From NCBI RefSeq assembly GCF_016595795.1, contig NZ_JAENHN010000029.1, forward strand, positions 1-64,000: a stretch of DNA of 64,000 nt, given 5' to 3'. The notes under the pieces are model-generated. The model did no database searches and was not told the origin of the DNA. It was given only the letters and a program-made list of their open reading frames with translations. Shown here piece by piece: positions 43,666 to 53,071 of the stretch. Within the stretch, counting starts at the first letter, position 1; the number at the start of each line of letters is the position of its first letter. This stretch comes from Clostridium yunnanense (GTDB lineage Bacteria; Bacillota; Clostridia; Clostridiales; Clostridiaceae). The translations under genes were made by a program, and so were the position numbers.

Positions 43666-43744
43666 AATTGATTTTATATTTTCAAATTTTCTCTTAGTAA
43701 ATAAGAGAGTTTTGAGAATTTTTTAAGAATTGAACAGGCACACC
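43651..43744. repeat. R2 repeat filling the sepF-yggT spacer
   Basis: Left end GATGTACCACTTCATAAT, TTTATATTTTCAAAT, central CTCTTA/TAAGAG hairpin, and right end GAACAGGCACACC. It runs from 1 bp past the sepF stop into the yggT start region. Confidence 0.7.
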
Positions 43745-43745
43745 T

Positions 43746-44195
43746 TTACTTTGACCAATTAAATAGCCCTTTAGTTGAAAGTTCACTCTTAAGTTCACTG
43801 GTTACTTCTACATTAGATGGTGAAAGTATATACACACCTCTCTCAACTTCTTGCAATTCACCAGAAAGTGCAAAGCAAGCTCCGCTAATAAAATCTAAAA
43901 GTCGTTGAGCTATCTTATTTTCTAAATTACTTGTATTTACAACTACAATCTTTCTACTCTTAAGTGCATCGCAAATTTCAGTTGCATCCTCATAAGCAGA
44001 TGGTTTTGTTATCATAACTTTAGCTGATGCAGCAGTATGAATGTTTACAACCTTATTGTTTTTCTTACCTGATAATACTGGTTCAAGGTTCTCATCTGCA
44101 GCTAATTCTTCTTCTTCATCAAATTCATCGTATTCTTCGTCGTATTCCTCAAAGCCTAAAATCTCTTTCATCTTGTTAAACATTTTTGCAGCCAT
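43746..44195 (-). CDS. sepF: Cell division protein SepF
   Basis: Membrane-binding protein that ties FtsZ filaments to the septum. N-terminal amphipathic helix ([14 protein letters not shown]), an acidic linker and the SepF domain ([53 protein letters not shown]). Length 149. As ftsA is absent from the cluster, SepF may be a main membrane tether. The stop codon is followed at once by repeat R2. Confidence 0.95.
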   Translation of the reverse strand: MAAKMFNKMKEILGFEEYDEEYDEFDEEEELAADENLEPVLSGKKNNKVVNIHTAASAKVMITKPSAYEDATEICDALKSRKIVVVNTSNLENKIAQRLLDFISGACFALSGELQEVERGVYILSPSNVEVTSELKSELSTKGLFNWSK

Positions 44196-44210
44196 AGTTA
44201 ATCCTCCTAT

Positions 44211-44864
44211 TTATATTCTCTTACCAAAAATCCCCTCACCTATCCTAACAAGAGTAGCTCCTTCTTCTATTGCAATTTCATAATCATGAGTCATTCCCAT
44301 AGATAGTATTTCCATAGTTACATTTTGGTATTTCTGTTTCTTAATATTTTCAAAAATATTTTTTGTTCTTTTAAAATAATATCGGTTACTTTCTTCATTA
44401 CCTTTAGGAATAATAGCCATTATTCCTTTAATTTTTACATAATTACATCTTTCTACCTCTTTTAAGACCTCATTTAGCTGTTCTTCGTAAAAACCATACT
44501 TTGTATCTTCCTTGCCGATATTAATTTGTATAAGTGTATTTATCTGCGTTTGGTTTTTAGAGCATTGTTTTTCAAGCTCCTTAAGAAGTTTTGTGCTGTC
44601 TAAAGAATGAATAAGAAAAGCTTTATCAATTATATACTTTACCTTATTTGTCTGCAGATGCCCAATAAAATGCCATCTTACGTCCTTATGAAAAAGCTCA
44701 AATTTTTCTGTTAGTTCTTGAACTTTATTTTCACCAAAGTCTCTAATTCCTGCCGTGTAAGCTTCCTCCAGAAACTCAATAGGCTTAGTCTTGGAAACAG
44801 CAACTAAAGTCACATCTTCCGGCATAGATTCTTTTATCTGCTCTATATTCTTTTTTATACTCAA
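44211..44864 (-). CDS. PLP homeostasis protein YggS
   Basis: Pyridoxal phosphate-binding protein of the YggS/PROSC family, single TIM-barrel domain. PLP lysine in VTLVAVSKTKP, then FGENKVQEL, WHFIGHLQTNKVK, IHSLDS and SMGMTHDYEIAIEEGATLVRIG (LSMGMTHDYEIAI). Length about 218. GGAGG is only 1 nt from the first ATG; a TTG three codons later (used here) gives a better distance and the common SIKKNI start. Lies before sepF with 15 nt between. Confidence 0.9.
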   Translation of the reverse strand: MSIKKNIEQIKESMPEDVTLVAVSKTKPIEFLEEAYTAGIRDFGENKVQELTEKFELFHKDVRWHFIGHLQTNKVKYIIDKAFLIHSLDSTKLLKELEKQCSKNQTQINTLIQINIGKEDTKYGFYEEQLNEVLKEVERCNYVKIKGIMAIIPKGNEESNRYYFKRTKNIFENIKKQKYQNVTMEILSMGMTHDYEIAIEEGATLVRIGEGIFGKRI

Positions 44865-44943
44865 AATAATCATGCCTCCACTTCTTTAAAATATATATTC
44901 TTCATAAACTTAAAAAATCCTTCAAAATATTTAAATCTTACAC

Positions 44944-45684
44944 CTATTTTGTTTTAGGTGTAAGATTCTTAAAACTAGCATCTCCTAAATAAGGATCTAT
45001 ATTTATATTATCTTTCTTCTCTATAGATATTTCAACTCCCCTGTTCATTAAGGATCTTATAAAACCATCATCTCTTTTTAGTATACTGTCAAGGGTATCT
45101 GGATCTCCAATAGCATACACATCAAAAGACGGCCCTGGTATCTCAATTCCATTAATATCCAAAAACGCCCATTTACACAAAATTGCCGTGTTAGGGAGAA
45201 CCCTCTGTCCACCTATAGATATGGCTTCAGCGCCAGCAACTCTTAACTCATTTACAACTCTTATCATATCATCATCATGTATAGTTCGTAACAGTGTAAG
45301 CTGAACATTCTCATTTTCACTTGATTCTGTTGTATCAAGTGTACCATCCCTTAAAGTTATCTTTATTCCCTTACCTTTTGTCCCACTTAACCCAGCTACG
45401 ATTTTATTACTACTATACTCATCATTAATGTCTTGAGTTATTTTCTCACTCTTAGTGTCATCATATTTATATTTATTCATCTTTTCTATCATTTTAGAAT
45501 TAGAATCTCTAAGGTTAGAAACTTCCCCATATAACTTGTTTTTCTGGTTATATGCATCTTGGTACTGTTTAGCACTCATTTGAAAACTTCTCGTGGTTCC
45601 TTTTAAATTTATATTAAGTGCTATAAGAATTCCTATTATAATTGAAGCTATAAAAACAAATATTGATGCTTCGTTATTTCTCAT
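44944..45684 (-). CDS. DUF881 family protein (second copy)
   Basis: 246 residues: one transmembrane helix (ASIFVFIASIIIGILIA), a coiled coil (YQDAYNQKNKLYGEVSNLRD) and the DUF881 domain (GLSGTKGKGIKITLRDG, ELRVAGAEAISIGGQRVLPNTAILC). DUF881 resembles extracytoplasmic division proteins, and the genes sit by ftsQ in many Gram-positives; the function is unknown. A paralogue lies two genes upstream, with sbp between. AGGGGTG precedes the ATG. Confidence 0.85.
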   Translation of the reverse strand: MRNNEASIFVFIASIIIGILIALNINLKGTTRSFQMSAKQYQDAYNQKNKLYGEVSNLRDSNSKMIEKMNKYKYDDTKSEKITQDINDEYSSNKIVAGLSGTKGKGIKITLRDGTLDTTESSENENVQLTLLRTIHDDDMIRVVNELRVAGAEAISIGGQRVLPNTAILCKWAFLDINGIEIPGPSFDVYAIGDPDTLDSILKRDDGFIRSLMNRGVEISIEKKDNINIDPYLGDASFKNLTPKTK

Positions 45685-45696
45685 ATATACACCCCT

Positions 45697-46035
45697 TTAT
45701 CGGGATCTTGCTTTCTCAATCAAAAGCCTTCTCACTATAGCAAAATTATCAAAAATTCTTCCACCAAAAACTATTACTGCAGCTATATAAATAGGAATAC
45801 CAAGTTTATCTCCTAGATAAGCCAAAGCTACTGCAAGTGCTGCATTTCCAAAAAAACCTGAAATAAAAATATCAGCTTGAAAATTCTTTGATAAGCTAGC
45901 TCTAATAGCTCCAAAAACCGAATCTAAACAAGCTAGTATAGCAACAGACATATATGGAGAAAATTTTTCAGGTATATCCACCTTCCAAACTATTCCAACT
46001 ATAATTCCAATTAAAAGTCCTATGAATGCTATCAT
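45697..46035 (-). CDS. sbp: Small basic family membrane protein (DUF1290)
   Basis: 112 residues with three to four membrane segments and the family pattern FIGLLIGIIVGIVW, IPEKFSPYMSVAILACLDSVFGAIRASL (FSPYMSVAILACLDSV), FFGNAALAVALAYLGDKLG. Called Sbp after the Bacillus gene between ftsQ-type genes; function unknown, believed linked to division. Lies exactly between two DUF881 genes. Confidence 0.9.
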   Translation of the reverse strand: MIAFIGLLIGIIVGIVWKVDIPEKFSPYMSVAILACLDSVFGAIRASLSKNFQADIFISGFFGNAALAVALAYLGDKLGIPIYIAAVIVFGGRIFDNFAIVRRLLIEKARSR

Positions 46036-46048
46036 TTAATAATCACTC

Positions 46049-46762
46049 CTACTGTACAGGTTTAATAAAATCATTATGAATAACTTGAGATGATTTAGGT
46101 ATAAGTACCTCATTGCTTTTCTCTATTTTTCTTTCATAATTGGATAGAACACCGTAATCTAAAGCACCTTGAAAAGTTAATCCTGCGTCTAGCTTTGCTT
46201 TATCACCTATTGCTTTTATTACTATTTTATCACTTGGTGATATTCTTTCATTTGATCCAATCCAAATAAAATTACTTGCATTTTTTATACCCGTCTGAGA
46301 AGTAACTCTTTTCTCATTTATAGATATTGCTTCTGCACCAGAAAAATTCAAAATATTAACTATATGAATAAGTTCGTTTTCAGAGATATAGTCTGCGTTA
46401 TTACTAGAAAAAATAGAAGACTTTGGTGTAAGATAAAAAATCACGCCTTGGCCCTTTACATCCACAGTACCTAATATCATTCTGGTTTTGTCTAACTGTT
46501 GTTTTACTTCTGTATTTACATCTCCCTTTTTAGCTGCTGATTCTTCTATTTTCTTCAAATCTTCAGTTAAAGAGTTATTCTGCTTTGTAAGTTCATCTTT
46601 TTCTTTCTTAAGAGCATCTATTTCAGCTGTGATATCTGTTTTATCTACATTATCTTTAACTGCACTTTCTTTATTATTTATCAATTTAAATTGATATGCC
46701 AATAAAAATCCTAGCAATGCACATACAATAGCAACAACTATCTGCGAAGTTACCTTTTTCAT
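46049..46762 (-). CDS. DUF881 family protein (first copy)
   Basis: 237 residues: transmembrane helix (IVVAIVCALLGFLLAYQF), Lys/Glu-rich coiled coil (about 35-80), then DUF881 (MILGTVDVKGQGVIFYLTPKS, ILNFSGAEAISINEKRV, VIKAIGDKAKLDAGLTFQGAL in part). About one third identical by eye to the second copy. Follows ftsQ by 12 nt. Confidence 0.85.
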   Translation of the reverse strand: MKKVTSQIVVAIVCALLGFLLAYQFKLINNKESAVKDNVDKTDITAEIDALKKEKDELTKQNNSLTEDLKKIEESAAKKGDVNTEVKQQLDKTRMILGTVDVKGQGVIFYLTPKSSIFSSNNADYISENELIHIVNILNFSGAEAISINEKRVTSQTGIKNASNFIWIGSNERISPSDKIVIKAIGDKAKLDAGLTFQGALDYGVLSNYERKIEKSNEVLIPKSSQVIHNDFIKPVQ

Positions 46763-46774
46763 GTTACTTCCTCC

Positions 46775-47524
46775 TTATTCATTTTTATATACTGGATCTC
46801 CACCAAAACTAACATCTATATAACCTTTTGTAATTCCTTTACTACTATCTTTTAATATTACTATACAATTATTTAATTTTGTTTCTAGATTCTCGTCATT
46901 ACCTAGTAATAGCTTTACATCTCCTACTAACATATATAATGAAGTGGTGCTTTCTAAATTCACAAGGTTGAACTTTACATCACTCTTATTTAATTCTAGA
47001 AGTTTTCCTATGTTGCCTGCTATTCTTTTTATTTTCTCATCACTGGTGAAGTACATCCCTACATCAGTGGAAGTCGGAGAAACCCCTGCAAGTTCAGTAA
47101 GACTTAATCCCTCTATACTATCTCTTTTTTCTAGAATCCTCAGTTCTGAGTTTAGTACGTATATCCCATCAGAACTTTTTACGAAATATACAGCCTTTCT
47201 CTCCACAACATTTATAATGATTCCATTTGGAAGCACTCTTTTTAGATTAACCTGCTCTATGTATGGATTTTCTGTTATTTTATGACTAACATCCTTCTGA
47301 TTTATATAAAAAATATTTTTCCCAAATAACTCCGATCTACTTACAATCTCTTTGCTATCTATTATCTTATTATTTTCGACTTTAATATCAGATATATTAA
47401 AAAATGGTGCCTTCAATAATATAAGAATAATTATAGAAAAGAAGAAAACAAAAAACAAAGCCAATTTTTTTCTAACTTTTTTCCTTTTGTGTTTTTTTAT
47501 ATATTCATTTATTTCATTATTCAT
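46775..47524 (-). CDS. ftsQ: Cell division protein FtsQ/DivIB
   Basis: Bitopic divisome protein that regulates septal peptidoglycan synthesis with FtsL and FtsB/DivIC. Basic cytoplasmic start (KKHKRKKVRKK), transmembrane helix (LALFFVFFFSIIILILL), POTRA domain (INISDIKVENNKIIDSKEI region, ENPYIEQVNLKRVLPNGI, VERKAVYFV), and a beta domain ending VSFGGDPVYKNE. Length 249. A terminator and R2 repeats separate it from ftsW, so it begins its own operon with DUF881-sbp-DUF881. Confidence 0.9.
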   Translation of the reverse strand: MNNEINEYIKKHKRKKVRKKLALFFVFFFSIIILILLKAPFFNISDIKVENNKIIDSKEIVSRSELFGKNIFYINQKDVSHKITENPYIEQVNLKRVLPNGIIINVVERKAVYFVKSSDGIYVLNSELRILEKRDSIEGLSLTELAGVSPTSTDVGMYFTSDEKIKRIAGNIGKLLELNKSDVKFNLVNLESTTSLYMLVGDVKLLLGNDENLETKLNNCIVILKDSSKGITKGYIDVSFGGDPVYKNE

Positions 47525-47704
47525 ATGATACCTTCTTAACCTTTGATATAATTACTAAAATTATGGTTATATTACAATTTATATAATAACATTATATAAA
47601 TATTTTTTCATTACAAAATTATTAAAAGATATTGTTTATTATGTAAATATATTACTCTTAATTATTTATGGCAAAATAAGCTTTATTAATATTATCGTGT
47701 ATTT

Positions 47705-47744
47705 TTTTGATATATTAATATATAACTAAAATAATATATCAAAA
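47705..47744. repeat. 13-bp perfect inverted repeat
   Basis: TTTTGATATATTA and TAATATATCAAAA, 14 nt apart, in the 408-bp ftsW-ftsQ gap. No U-run on either strand. Confidence 0.5.
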
Positions 47745-47749
47745 CAAAA

Positions 47750-47773
47750 AGCTGGCCGTTCAAAGGCTCAGCT
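47750..47773 (-). terminator. Intrinsic terminator of the mraZ-ftsW operon
   Basis: On the minus strand AGCTGAGCC pairs with GGCCAGCT (one bulge), followed by UUUUUG. It ends transcripts coming from ftsW ahead of ftsQ. Confidence 0.65.
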
Positions 47774-47812
47774 ATTTCATTTTATATTATTCAATTTAAT
47801 TTGTCTATTATT

Positions 47813-47906
47813 GATGTGCCACTTCATAATAAATTTATATTTTCAAGTTCTCTCACAAAAAGCCGTGAGAGTTTTGAAAATTGTTTTCTGTTTGAATTGG
47901 CACATC
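47813..47906. repeat. R2 MITE-like repeat, best-preserved copy
   Basis: GATGTGCCACTTCATAAT at one end and GAATTGGCACATC at the other are inverted; the middle has TTTTCAAGTTCTCTCAC and GTGAGAGTTTTGAAAA flanking AAAAAGCC. A near-perfect hairpin of about 94 bp. Confidence 0.8.
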
Positions 47907-47910
47907 CCTA

Positions 47911-47939
47911 GATGTGCCACTTCATAATAAATTTATATT
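47911..47939. repeat. R2 partial copy fused to the ftsW 3' end
   Basis: These 29 bases are identical to the first 29 of the adjacent full R2 copy. They contain the last codon and stop codon of ftsW. Confidence 0.8.
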
Positions 47940-49051
47940 GCTCTCTTTTTTTCTACTTGTCTTGATATATTCAATAGAACTCCCATGGCGGCCATATTGA
48001 TGACCAAGGAACTTCCTCCATAACTTATGAACGGCAATGGAACTCCAGTAACAGGCATTGATCCAGTTACAACCGCTATATTGATTATAGCTTGAACTGC
48101 AACTATAGATGTTATTCCTGTTGCTAATAATGTTCCAAAAGCATCTTTAGCACTCATAGCAATCCTTATTCCTCTAAATACAAATATAATGAATAAAATT
48201 ATTATTAATGCACAACCTATAAGTCCTAATTCTTCTCCTATTATAGCAAATATAAAGTCATTATGTGGCTCTGGCATATACAAAGTCTTTTGTCTTGATT
48301 GACCTATACCAAGTCCAGTAACTCCCCCTGCACCAAGCGCATAAAAGGATTGTATTAGCTGATAACCATCACCAGCAGGATCCTGCCATGGATTCAAGAA
48401 GTTTAGAAGTCTTGCTTTTCTATAAGGTTCACTAAGTATAAAGAAGGTTGCTGCCGCAAACATAGCTGGCACTACTCCAAAAGCAAGAATATTAGCCTTA
48501 GCCCCTGCTACAAACATTACTATAAGTGTAACTATCATTATTACAGAAGCAATACTTAGGTTCTTCTCTAAAAGAATCATTCCTGCAAAGAAACCTGATA
48601 CTACCAAATAAGGCAAGATACCTTCTTTGAAGTTTTTCATCTTCTCTCCTTTTTTCTCCATACTGGTTGCCATAAACAGAACAACAACATACTTTACTAG
48701 CTCCGACGGCTGAAACTGCCCTAGTGGCCCTAGTTGTATCCATCTTTTTGCACCATTAACATCTTTTGAAAAAAGAACTGCTACTAGCAAAGGTAGTGAT
48801 ATAATCAGCATTATTCTTGTATATTTCTTAATCTTATGATAATCAACAGACATCATAAAAAACATAACTGCGATGCCTAGAACAGACCACTGTAGCTGCT
48901 TCTTTAAAAAAAACATACTATCATTATTCTTATACATTGCATAGTATGAGCTAGCACTATATACCATTACTACACCAATCGCCAACAGGAAGAAAATCGT
49001 GTAAAACATTACATAATCGATTTGTCCCATTTTAGGCTTGTTTTTTTTCAT
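47933..49051 (-). CDS. ftsW: FtsW/SpoVE peptidoglycan polymerase
   Basis: SEDS-family glycosyltransferase that polymerises lipid II with a class B PBP. About ten membrane helices; conserved GAKRWIQLGPLGQFQPSELVK, FLNPWQDPAGDGYQLIQSFYA and PVTGVPLPFISYGGSSL. Length 372. Because spoVD is the only class B PBP here, this may be SpoVE, FtsW or both. The final Ile codon and TAA come from a truncated R2 repeat, which has replaced the original end, though the tail (RQVEKKRAI) is not critical in the family. Confidence 0.95.
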   Translation of the reverse strand: MKKNKPKMGQIDYVMFYTIFFLLAIGVVMVYSASSYYAMYKNNDSMFFLKKQLQWSVLGIAVMFFMMSVDYHKIKKYTRIMLIISLPLLVAVLFSKDVNGAKRWIQLGPLGQFQPSELVKYVVVLFMATSMEKKGEKMKNFKEGILPYLVVSGFFAGMILLEKNLSIASVIMIVTLIVMFVAGAKANILAFGVVPAMFAAATFFILSEPYRKARLLNFLNPWQDPAGDGYQLIQSFYALGAGGVTGLGIGQSRQKTLYMPEPHNDFIFAIIGEELGLIGCALIIILFIIFVFRGIRIAMSAKDAFGTLLATGITSIVAVQAIINIAVVTGSMPVTGVPLPFISYGGSSLVINMAAMGVLLNISRQVEKKRAI

Positions 49052-49071
49052 TCAAATTCCTCCTATAATTA

Positions 49072-50034
49072 CTACAAAGACAAAAAGGCAATAAGACAAA
49101 GTAAAAGTGTGCAGATTGAGAATACCGAAACGATCTTTGTTTCACTCCATCCTAAATGCTCAAAGTGATGATGAATCGGAGCCATCTTAAACACTCTTTT
49201 TCCAGTAAGCTTAAAAGATGCTACTTGAATTATAACCGAAAGAGTTTCTAACACATAAATTCCACCTACAATTACTATAACAAGTTCCATTTTAAGCATC
49301 ATTGCTATAGCAGCTACAGCTCCACCAAGAGCAAGTGAACCTGTATCTCCCATAAATATCCTAGCCGGAAATGCATTAAATCTTAGAAATCCTAGTAAAG
49401 CTCCAGCCAGAGCAACACAGAATATAGATAGTTTATAATGTCCCATATTTAAGCTTAAGATAGATAGGAAAGTCATTACTAGTATAGTTATTGAAGTTGC
49501 TAGCCCATCCAATCCATCTGTAAGATTTACAGCATTAGTAGTTGCTGCAAAATAGATGATTATAAACGGTATAAATAACCATCCCATCTCCCATTGATGT
49601 CTAGAAAACGGTACATTTATTGAAGTTCCTATGCTCACATATGCATAATAAGCTAATGCACCAGAAACTACAAGAAGTAGTGCCATTTTCTGCCACGCCC
49701 TTAACCCCAAGTTATTCCTATGAATAATCTTCAAAAGATCATCTAAAAATCCTACAAACCCAAAGGCGATGAATGCATATAATACTACCATAGACTCATC
49801 AGTGAAGCTAGGTATCATGACAAGCATGGTAATTAGTGTGGCCAATATAAATATTATTCCTCCAATTGTTGGTGTTCCTGCCTTTTTCAAATGACTTCTT
49901 GGACCATCTTCTCTTATATTTTGTCCAAATTTAAGCCTATGTAAAAGAGGTATTATAACTGGACCTATTATTGATGCCACGATAAAACTTATTAAAATTG
50001 ATATTATTAACGCTGTATTAGCTAAATTCCCCAT
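49072..50034 (-). CDS. mraY: MraY phospho-MurNAc-pentapeptide transferase
   Basis: Integral membrane enzyme that makes lipid I from UDP-MurNAc-pentapeptide and undecaprenyl phosphate. Ten predicted helices; motifs [57 protein letters not shown] and the cytoplasmic [17 protein letters not shown]. Length 320. Lies between murF and ftsW; murD and murG, common here in other genera, are missing. Confidence 0.97.
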   Translation of the reverse strand: MGNLANTALIISILISFIVASIIGPVIIPLLHRLKFGQNIREDGPRSHLKKAGTPTIGGIIFILATLITMLVMIPSFTDESMVVLYAFIAFGFVGFLDDLLKIIHRNNLGLRAWQKMALLLVVSGALAYYAYVSIGTSINVPFSRHQWEMGWLFIPFIIIYFAATTNAVNLTDGLDGLATSITILVMTFLSILSLNMGHYKLSIFCVALAGALLGFLRFNAFPARIFMGDTGSLALGGAVAAIAMMLKMELVIVIVGGIYVLETLSVIIQVASFKLTGKRVFKMAPIHHHFEHLGWSETKIVSVFSICTLLLCLIAFLSL

Positions 50035-50078
50035 ATATTGCCGTCTAATTTAGACAGCTCACCTCCTTGGTTATAGAT

Positions 50079-51434
50079 TCATTTTTTTAGCTCGTTGACT
50101 ATTTCTTCAAACTTCATACTTCTTGATGCCTTGACAAGAATAACATCTTTTTCCTTAATTAATTCTTCCAATGCTTTAATTAATTGTTCTTTCGATTGAA
50201 AAACTATACACCCATCATTTGAGAATCCAGTCTTAAAACCATCAGAGTAATCACCGCAACATAATAATAGATCTATTCCATTATTTTTTGCATAGACTCC
50301 AGTGTCTATATGTGCATTTAGTGATTCATCACCAAGTTCTCTCATGGTTCCTAGTATAGCAATTTTTCTATACCCATCTATGTTCTTCATAACATCTATA
50401 GCAGCTTTCATAGATGATGGACTTGCATTATAGCAATCATTAACAATAGTAATTCTGTCTGTCTCAATTATCTCCAACCTCATAGAAGTTGATTGTATAT
50501 TTCTTAATCCATTATTCATTTCATCCAGTGACAAACCAAGTAAGTTTCCTGCTGCAATGCAAAGCAAACAATTTTGCACACTGTGTTTTCCAAGCATCGG
50601 TAGATATAAAGAACCTATTTGTCCTTGCAAGTTCACTTCAAATTCACTATGGTCTTTTAATAAAACTACATTTTCGGCAGTGATGTTATTGGAATCATCT
50701 AAACCTGTTTTAATAATTCTGTATCTATCATTAGCTACGCCATTTAGAAGCTCATCATCACCGTTAATAATTAAAGTATTTCCTTCATTGAAATAATCAA
50801 CTATTTCCATCTTTGCTTTTAAAATGTTTTCTCTAGTTTTGAGGTTTTCTATATGTGATAACCCTATATTAGTTATTATTGCAATATCTGGTCTCGCTAT
50901 ATCTGCAAGAAGGTGAATTTCATTTAAATTACTCATCCCCATCTCTAAGACTGCAATATCCACAGTTCTATCAAGCTCCAATATCATAAGTGGTAACCCT
51001 ATATCATTGTTGAAATTGCCCTTAGTCTTAAATACAGTGTATTTTTCTCCTAATATTGCTGCTAATATATCTTTACTCGATGTCTTACCATTTGAGCCTG
51101 TAATACCTATAACCTTTAATCCTAATTTTTCTCTATAATATTTTGCAAGTTTCTGAAGAGCCTTTTTTGAATCTTCTACTTTTATAACATTTGCTTCGTA
51201 GCATAGAAATTCTTCTTTATTTTCATCTACTATACAAACACTTGCACCTTTATCAATTGCTTCTTTTATATAGTTATTACCATTAAAATTCTCGCCTCTA
51301 AGAGCAAAGAATATACTGTTTTTTTCAATTTTTCTTGTATCAGTGCTAACTTTTTCAAAATGTTCATTTTTATTTTTTGTGATAAAACTTCCATCTATAG
51401 CCTTTATAATTTCTTCTAAGGTTAAATCTAGCAT
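50079..51434 (-). CDS. murF: MurF UDP-MurNAc-tripeptide-D-Ala-D-Ala ligase
   Basis: Adds D-Ala-D-Ala to UDP-MurNAc-tripeptide with ATP in the cytoplasm. N-terminal domain with STDTRKIEKNSIFFALRGENF (in part), ATP loop GITGSNGKTSSKDI, central EMGMSNLNEIHLL, and C-terminal NDCYNASPSSMKAAID. Length 451. Overlaps murE by 7 nt, so the two are coupled. Confidence 0.96.
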   Translation of the reverse strand: MLDLTLEEIIKAIDGSFITKNKNEHFEKVSTDTRKIEKNSIFFALRGENFNGNNYIKEAIDKGASVCIVDENKEEFLCYEANVIKVEDSKKALQKLAKYYREKLGLKVIGITGSNGKTSSKDILAAILGEKYTVFKTKGNFNNDIGLPLMILELDRTVDIAVLEMGMSNLNEIHLLADIARPDIAIITNIGLSHIENLKTRENILKAKMEIVDYFNEGNTLIINGDDELLNGVANDRYRIIKTGLDDSNNITAENVVLLKDHSEFEVNLQGQIGSLYLPMLGKHSVQNCLLCIAAGNLLGLSLDEMNNGLRNIQSTSMRLEIIETDRITIVNDCYNASPSSMKAAIDVMKNIDGYRKIAILGTMRELGDESLNAHIDTGVYAKNNGIDLLLCCGDYSDGFKTGFSNDGCIVFQSKEQLIKALEELIKEKDVILVKASRSMKFEEIVNELKK

Positions 51435-52900
51435 TTTTTCACTCCTAATTGCTCTAATATTTCTACCACTACTTCCCTCTCATCAAAATGAATGGTTTTA
51501 TCTTTTAAAATCTGATAATTTTCGTGTCCTTTACCTGCAATTACTATTACATCCCCTGATTTACCAATTTCAAGTGCAGTTTTGATAGCTTCTCTTCTAT
51601 TTTCAACAACTTTATAACTAGTGGTATCCAAATCCGATATAATCTCATTTATTATAGACATAGGCTCTTCACTTCTAGGATTATCAGAGGTAACAATAGC
51701 TATATCGCTTAGCTCTGTACCAATCTTACCCATCATAGGTCTCTTAACCTTGTCTCTATCGCCACCGCAGCCAAATACAGATATTAGTCTATTATTAGTA
51801 AACTCTCTAGCAGTTTTAAGTATGTTCTCTAATCCGTCTGGAGTATGAGCATAATCAATTATTACTTCATATGGAATATCATATTCAATAGCTGTTCTCT
51901 CACATCTTCCTGGAACAACTGCCTTATTTAGGCCTTTCACTATTGATTTCAAATCTATACCTAAATGCTTAGCTAAAGTTATTACTGAAAGTGCATTATA
52001 AACATTATATAAACCAGGCATCTGAAGATTAAATTCATATTCTTCGTTATCTAAAGTCACTTTAAACTTAACGCCCTTTGATGAGTTAACAATATCCTTT
52101 GCTTTTATATCAGCGTTATCATGAACACCATAGGTAAATATATCTGTTTTTATATTTTTACTTTTCAAATCTACAATTATATTTTTCCCATAATCGTCAT
52201 CTAAATTTATTACTGCCTTATCTGTTCTCTCGAAAAGCTTAAATTTAGCATTATAATAGTTTTCGAAAGTCTTATGAAAATCAAGATGATCTCTTGTTAA
52301 GTTCGAAAATATTGCACCTGTAAATCTTACTCCATATACTCTATCAAGCTCTAGAGCATGTGATGAAACTTCCATGACACAATACTCAACTTTCTCTTGT
52401 ACCATTTCATTAAAAAGCTCTTGAAGTTCTAACGATTCCGGAGTAGTTCTTTCTGTCTTAATCACTTTATCTCCGATATAGTTCGCTATAGTTCCTATTA
52501 ATCCAACTTTATAACCACTATCCTCAAGAATCTTTTTTGTCATAAAAGCAGAGGTTGTCTTACCATTAGTTCCAGTTATACCAATTACCTTCAGCTTTTC
52601 TGTAGGTCTATCATAATAATTTGAAGCTATTAACGCCATAGTCTTTCTTGTATCTTTTACTTTAAGCACAGTAATATCTTCACTAATACTTAAATCATCC
52701 ATACAAAACACTACCTTAGCCCCATTTTCTACAGCGCTGTTTGCAAACTTATGCCCATCACTTGCAAACCCTTTAATGCAGAAGAATATATCTCCCTCTT
52801 CGGTTTTCCTATTGTCATAAGTAATCTTATTTACATCTTGATCCAAACTTCCTTTTATAAGTTCAAAGTCTATCTCATTTAATAAGTTTCTTAGAAGCAT
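51428..52900 (-). CDS. murE: MurE UDP-MurNAc-tripeptide synthetase
   Basis: Adds the third residue to UDP-MurNAc-L-Ala-D-Glu. Motifs GITGTNGKTTSAFM, VMEVSSHALELDRV, FSNLTRDHLDFH and SDNPRSEEPMSII; the DNPR box marks meso-diaminopimelate as the substrate. Length 490. Follows spoVD across a terminator and an AT-rich gap of 170 bp, so it may have its own promoter. Confidence 0.96.
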   Translation of the reverse strand: MLLRNLLNEIDFELIKGSLDQDVNKITYDNRKTEEGDIFFCIKGFASDGHKFANSAVENGAKVVFCMDDLSISEDITVLKVKDTRKTMALIASNYYDRPTEKLKVIGITGTNGKTTSAFMTKKILEDSGYKVGLIGTIANYIGDKVIKTERTTPESLELQELFNEMVQEKVEYCVMEVSSHALELDRVYGVRFTGAIFSNLTRDHLDFHKTFENYYNAKFKLFERTDKAVINLDDDYGKNIIVDLKSKNIKTDIFTYGVHDNADIKAKDIVNSSKGVKFKVTLDNEEYEFNLQMPGLYNVYNALSVITLAKHLGIDLKSIVKGLNKAVVPGRCERTAIEYDIPYEVIIDYAHTPDGLENILKTAREFTNNRLISVFGCGGDRDKVKRPMMGKIGTELSDIAIVTSDNPRSEEPMSIINEIISDLDTTSYKVVENRREAIKTALEIGKSGDVIVIAGKGHENYQILKDKTIHFDEREVVVEILEQLGVKKC

Positions 52901-53043
52901 TGTCCACTCATCTCCTTAAATAATATGCTATTAAATCCTCCTAAATGATATATAGATATACATTCTGATACAAAGTATCAAATATTAATTAATATTCATC
53001 AAAAGCTACTTCTACAAAACATTGCAGCAATATAACAAAATAC

Positions 53044-53070
53044 TAGCATGTGGCTAGAAGCCACATGCTA
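53044..53070 (-). terminator. Intrinsic terminator after spoVD
   Basis: 12-bp perfect stem TAGCATGTGGCT/AGCCACATGCTA, 3-nt loop, followed on the minus strand by GUAUUUUG. It abuts the spoVD stop codon. Confidence 0.8.
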
Positions 53071-53071
53071 A

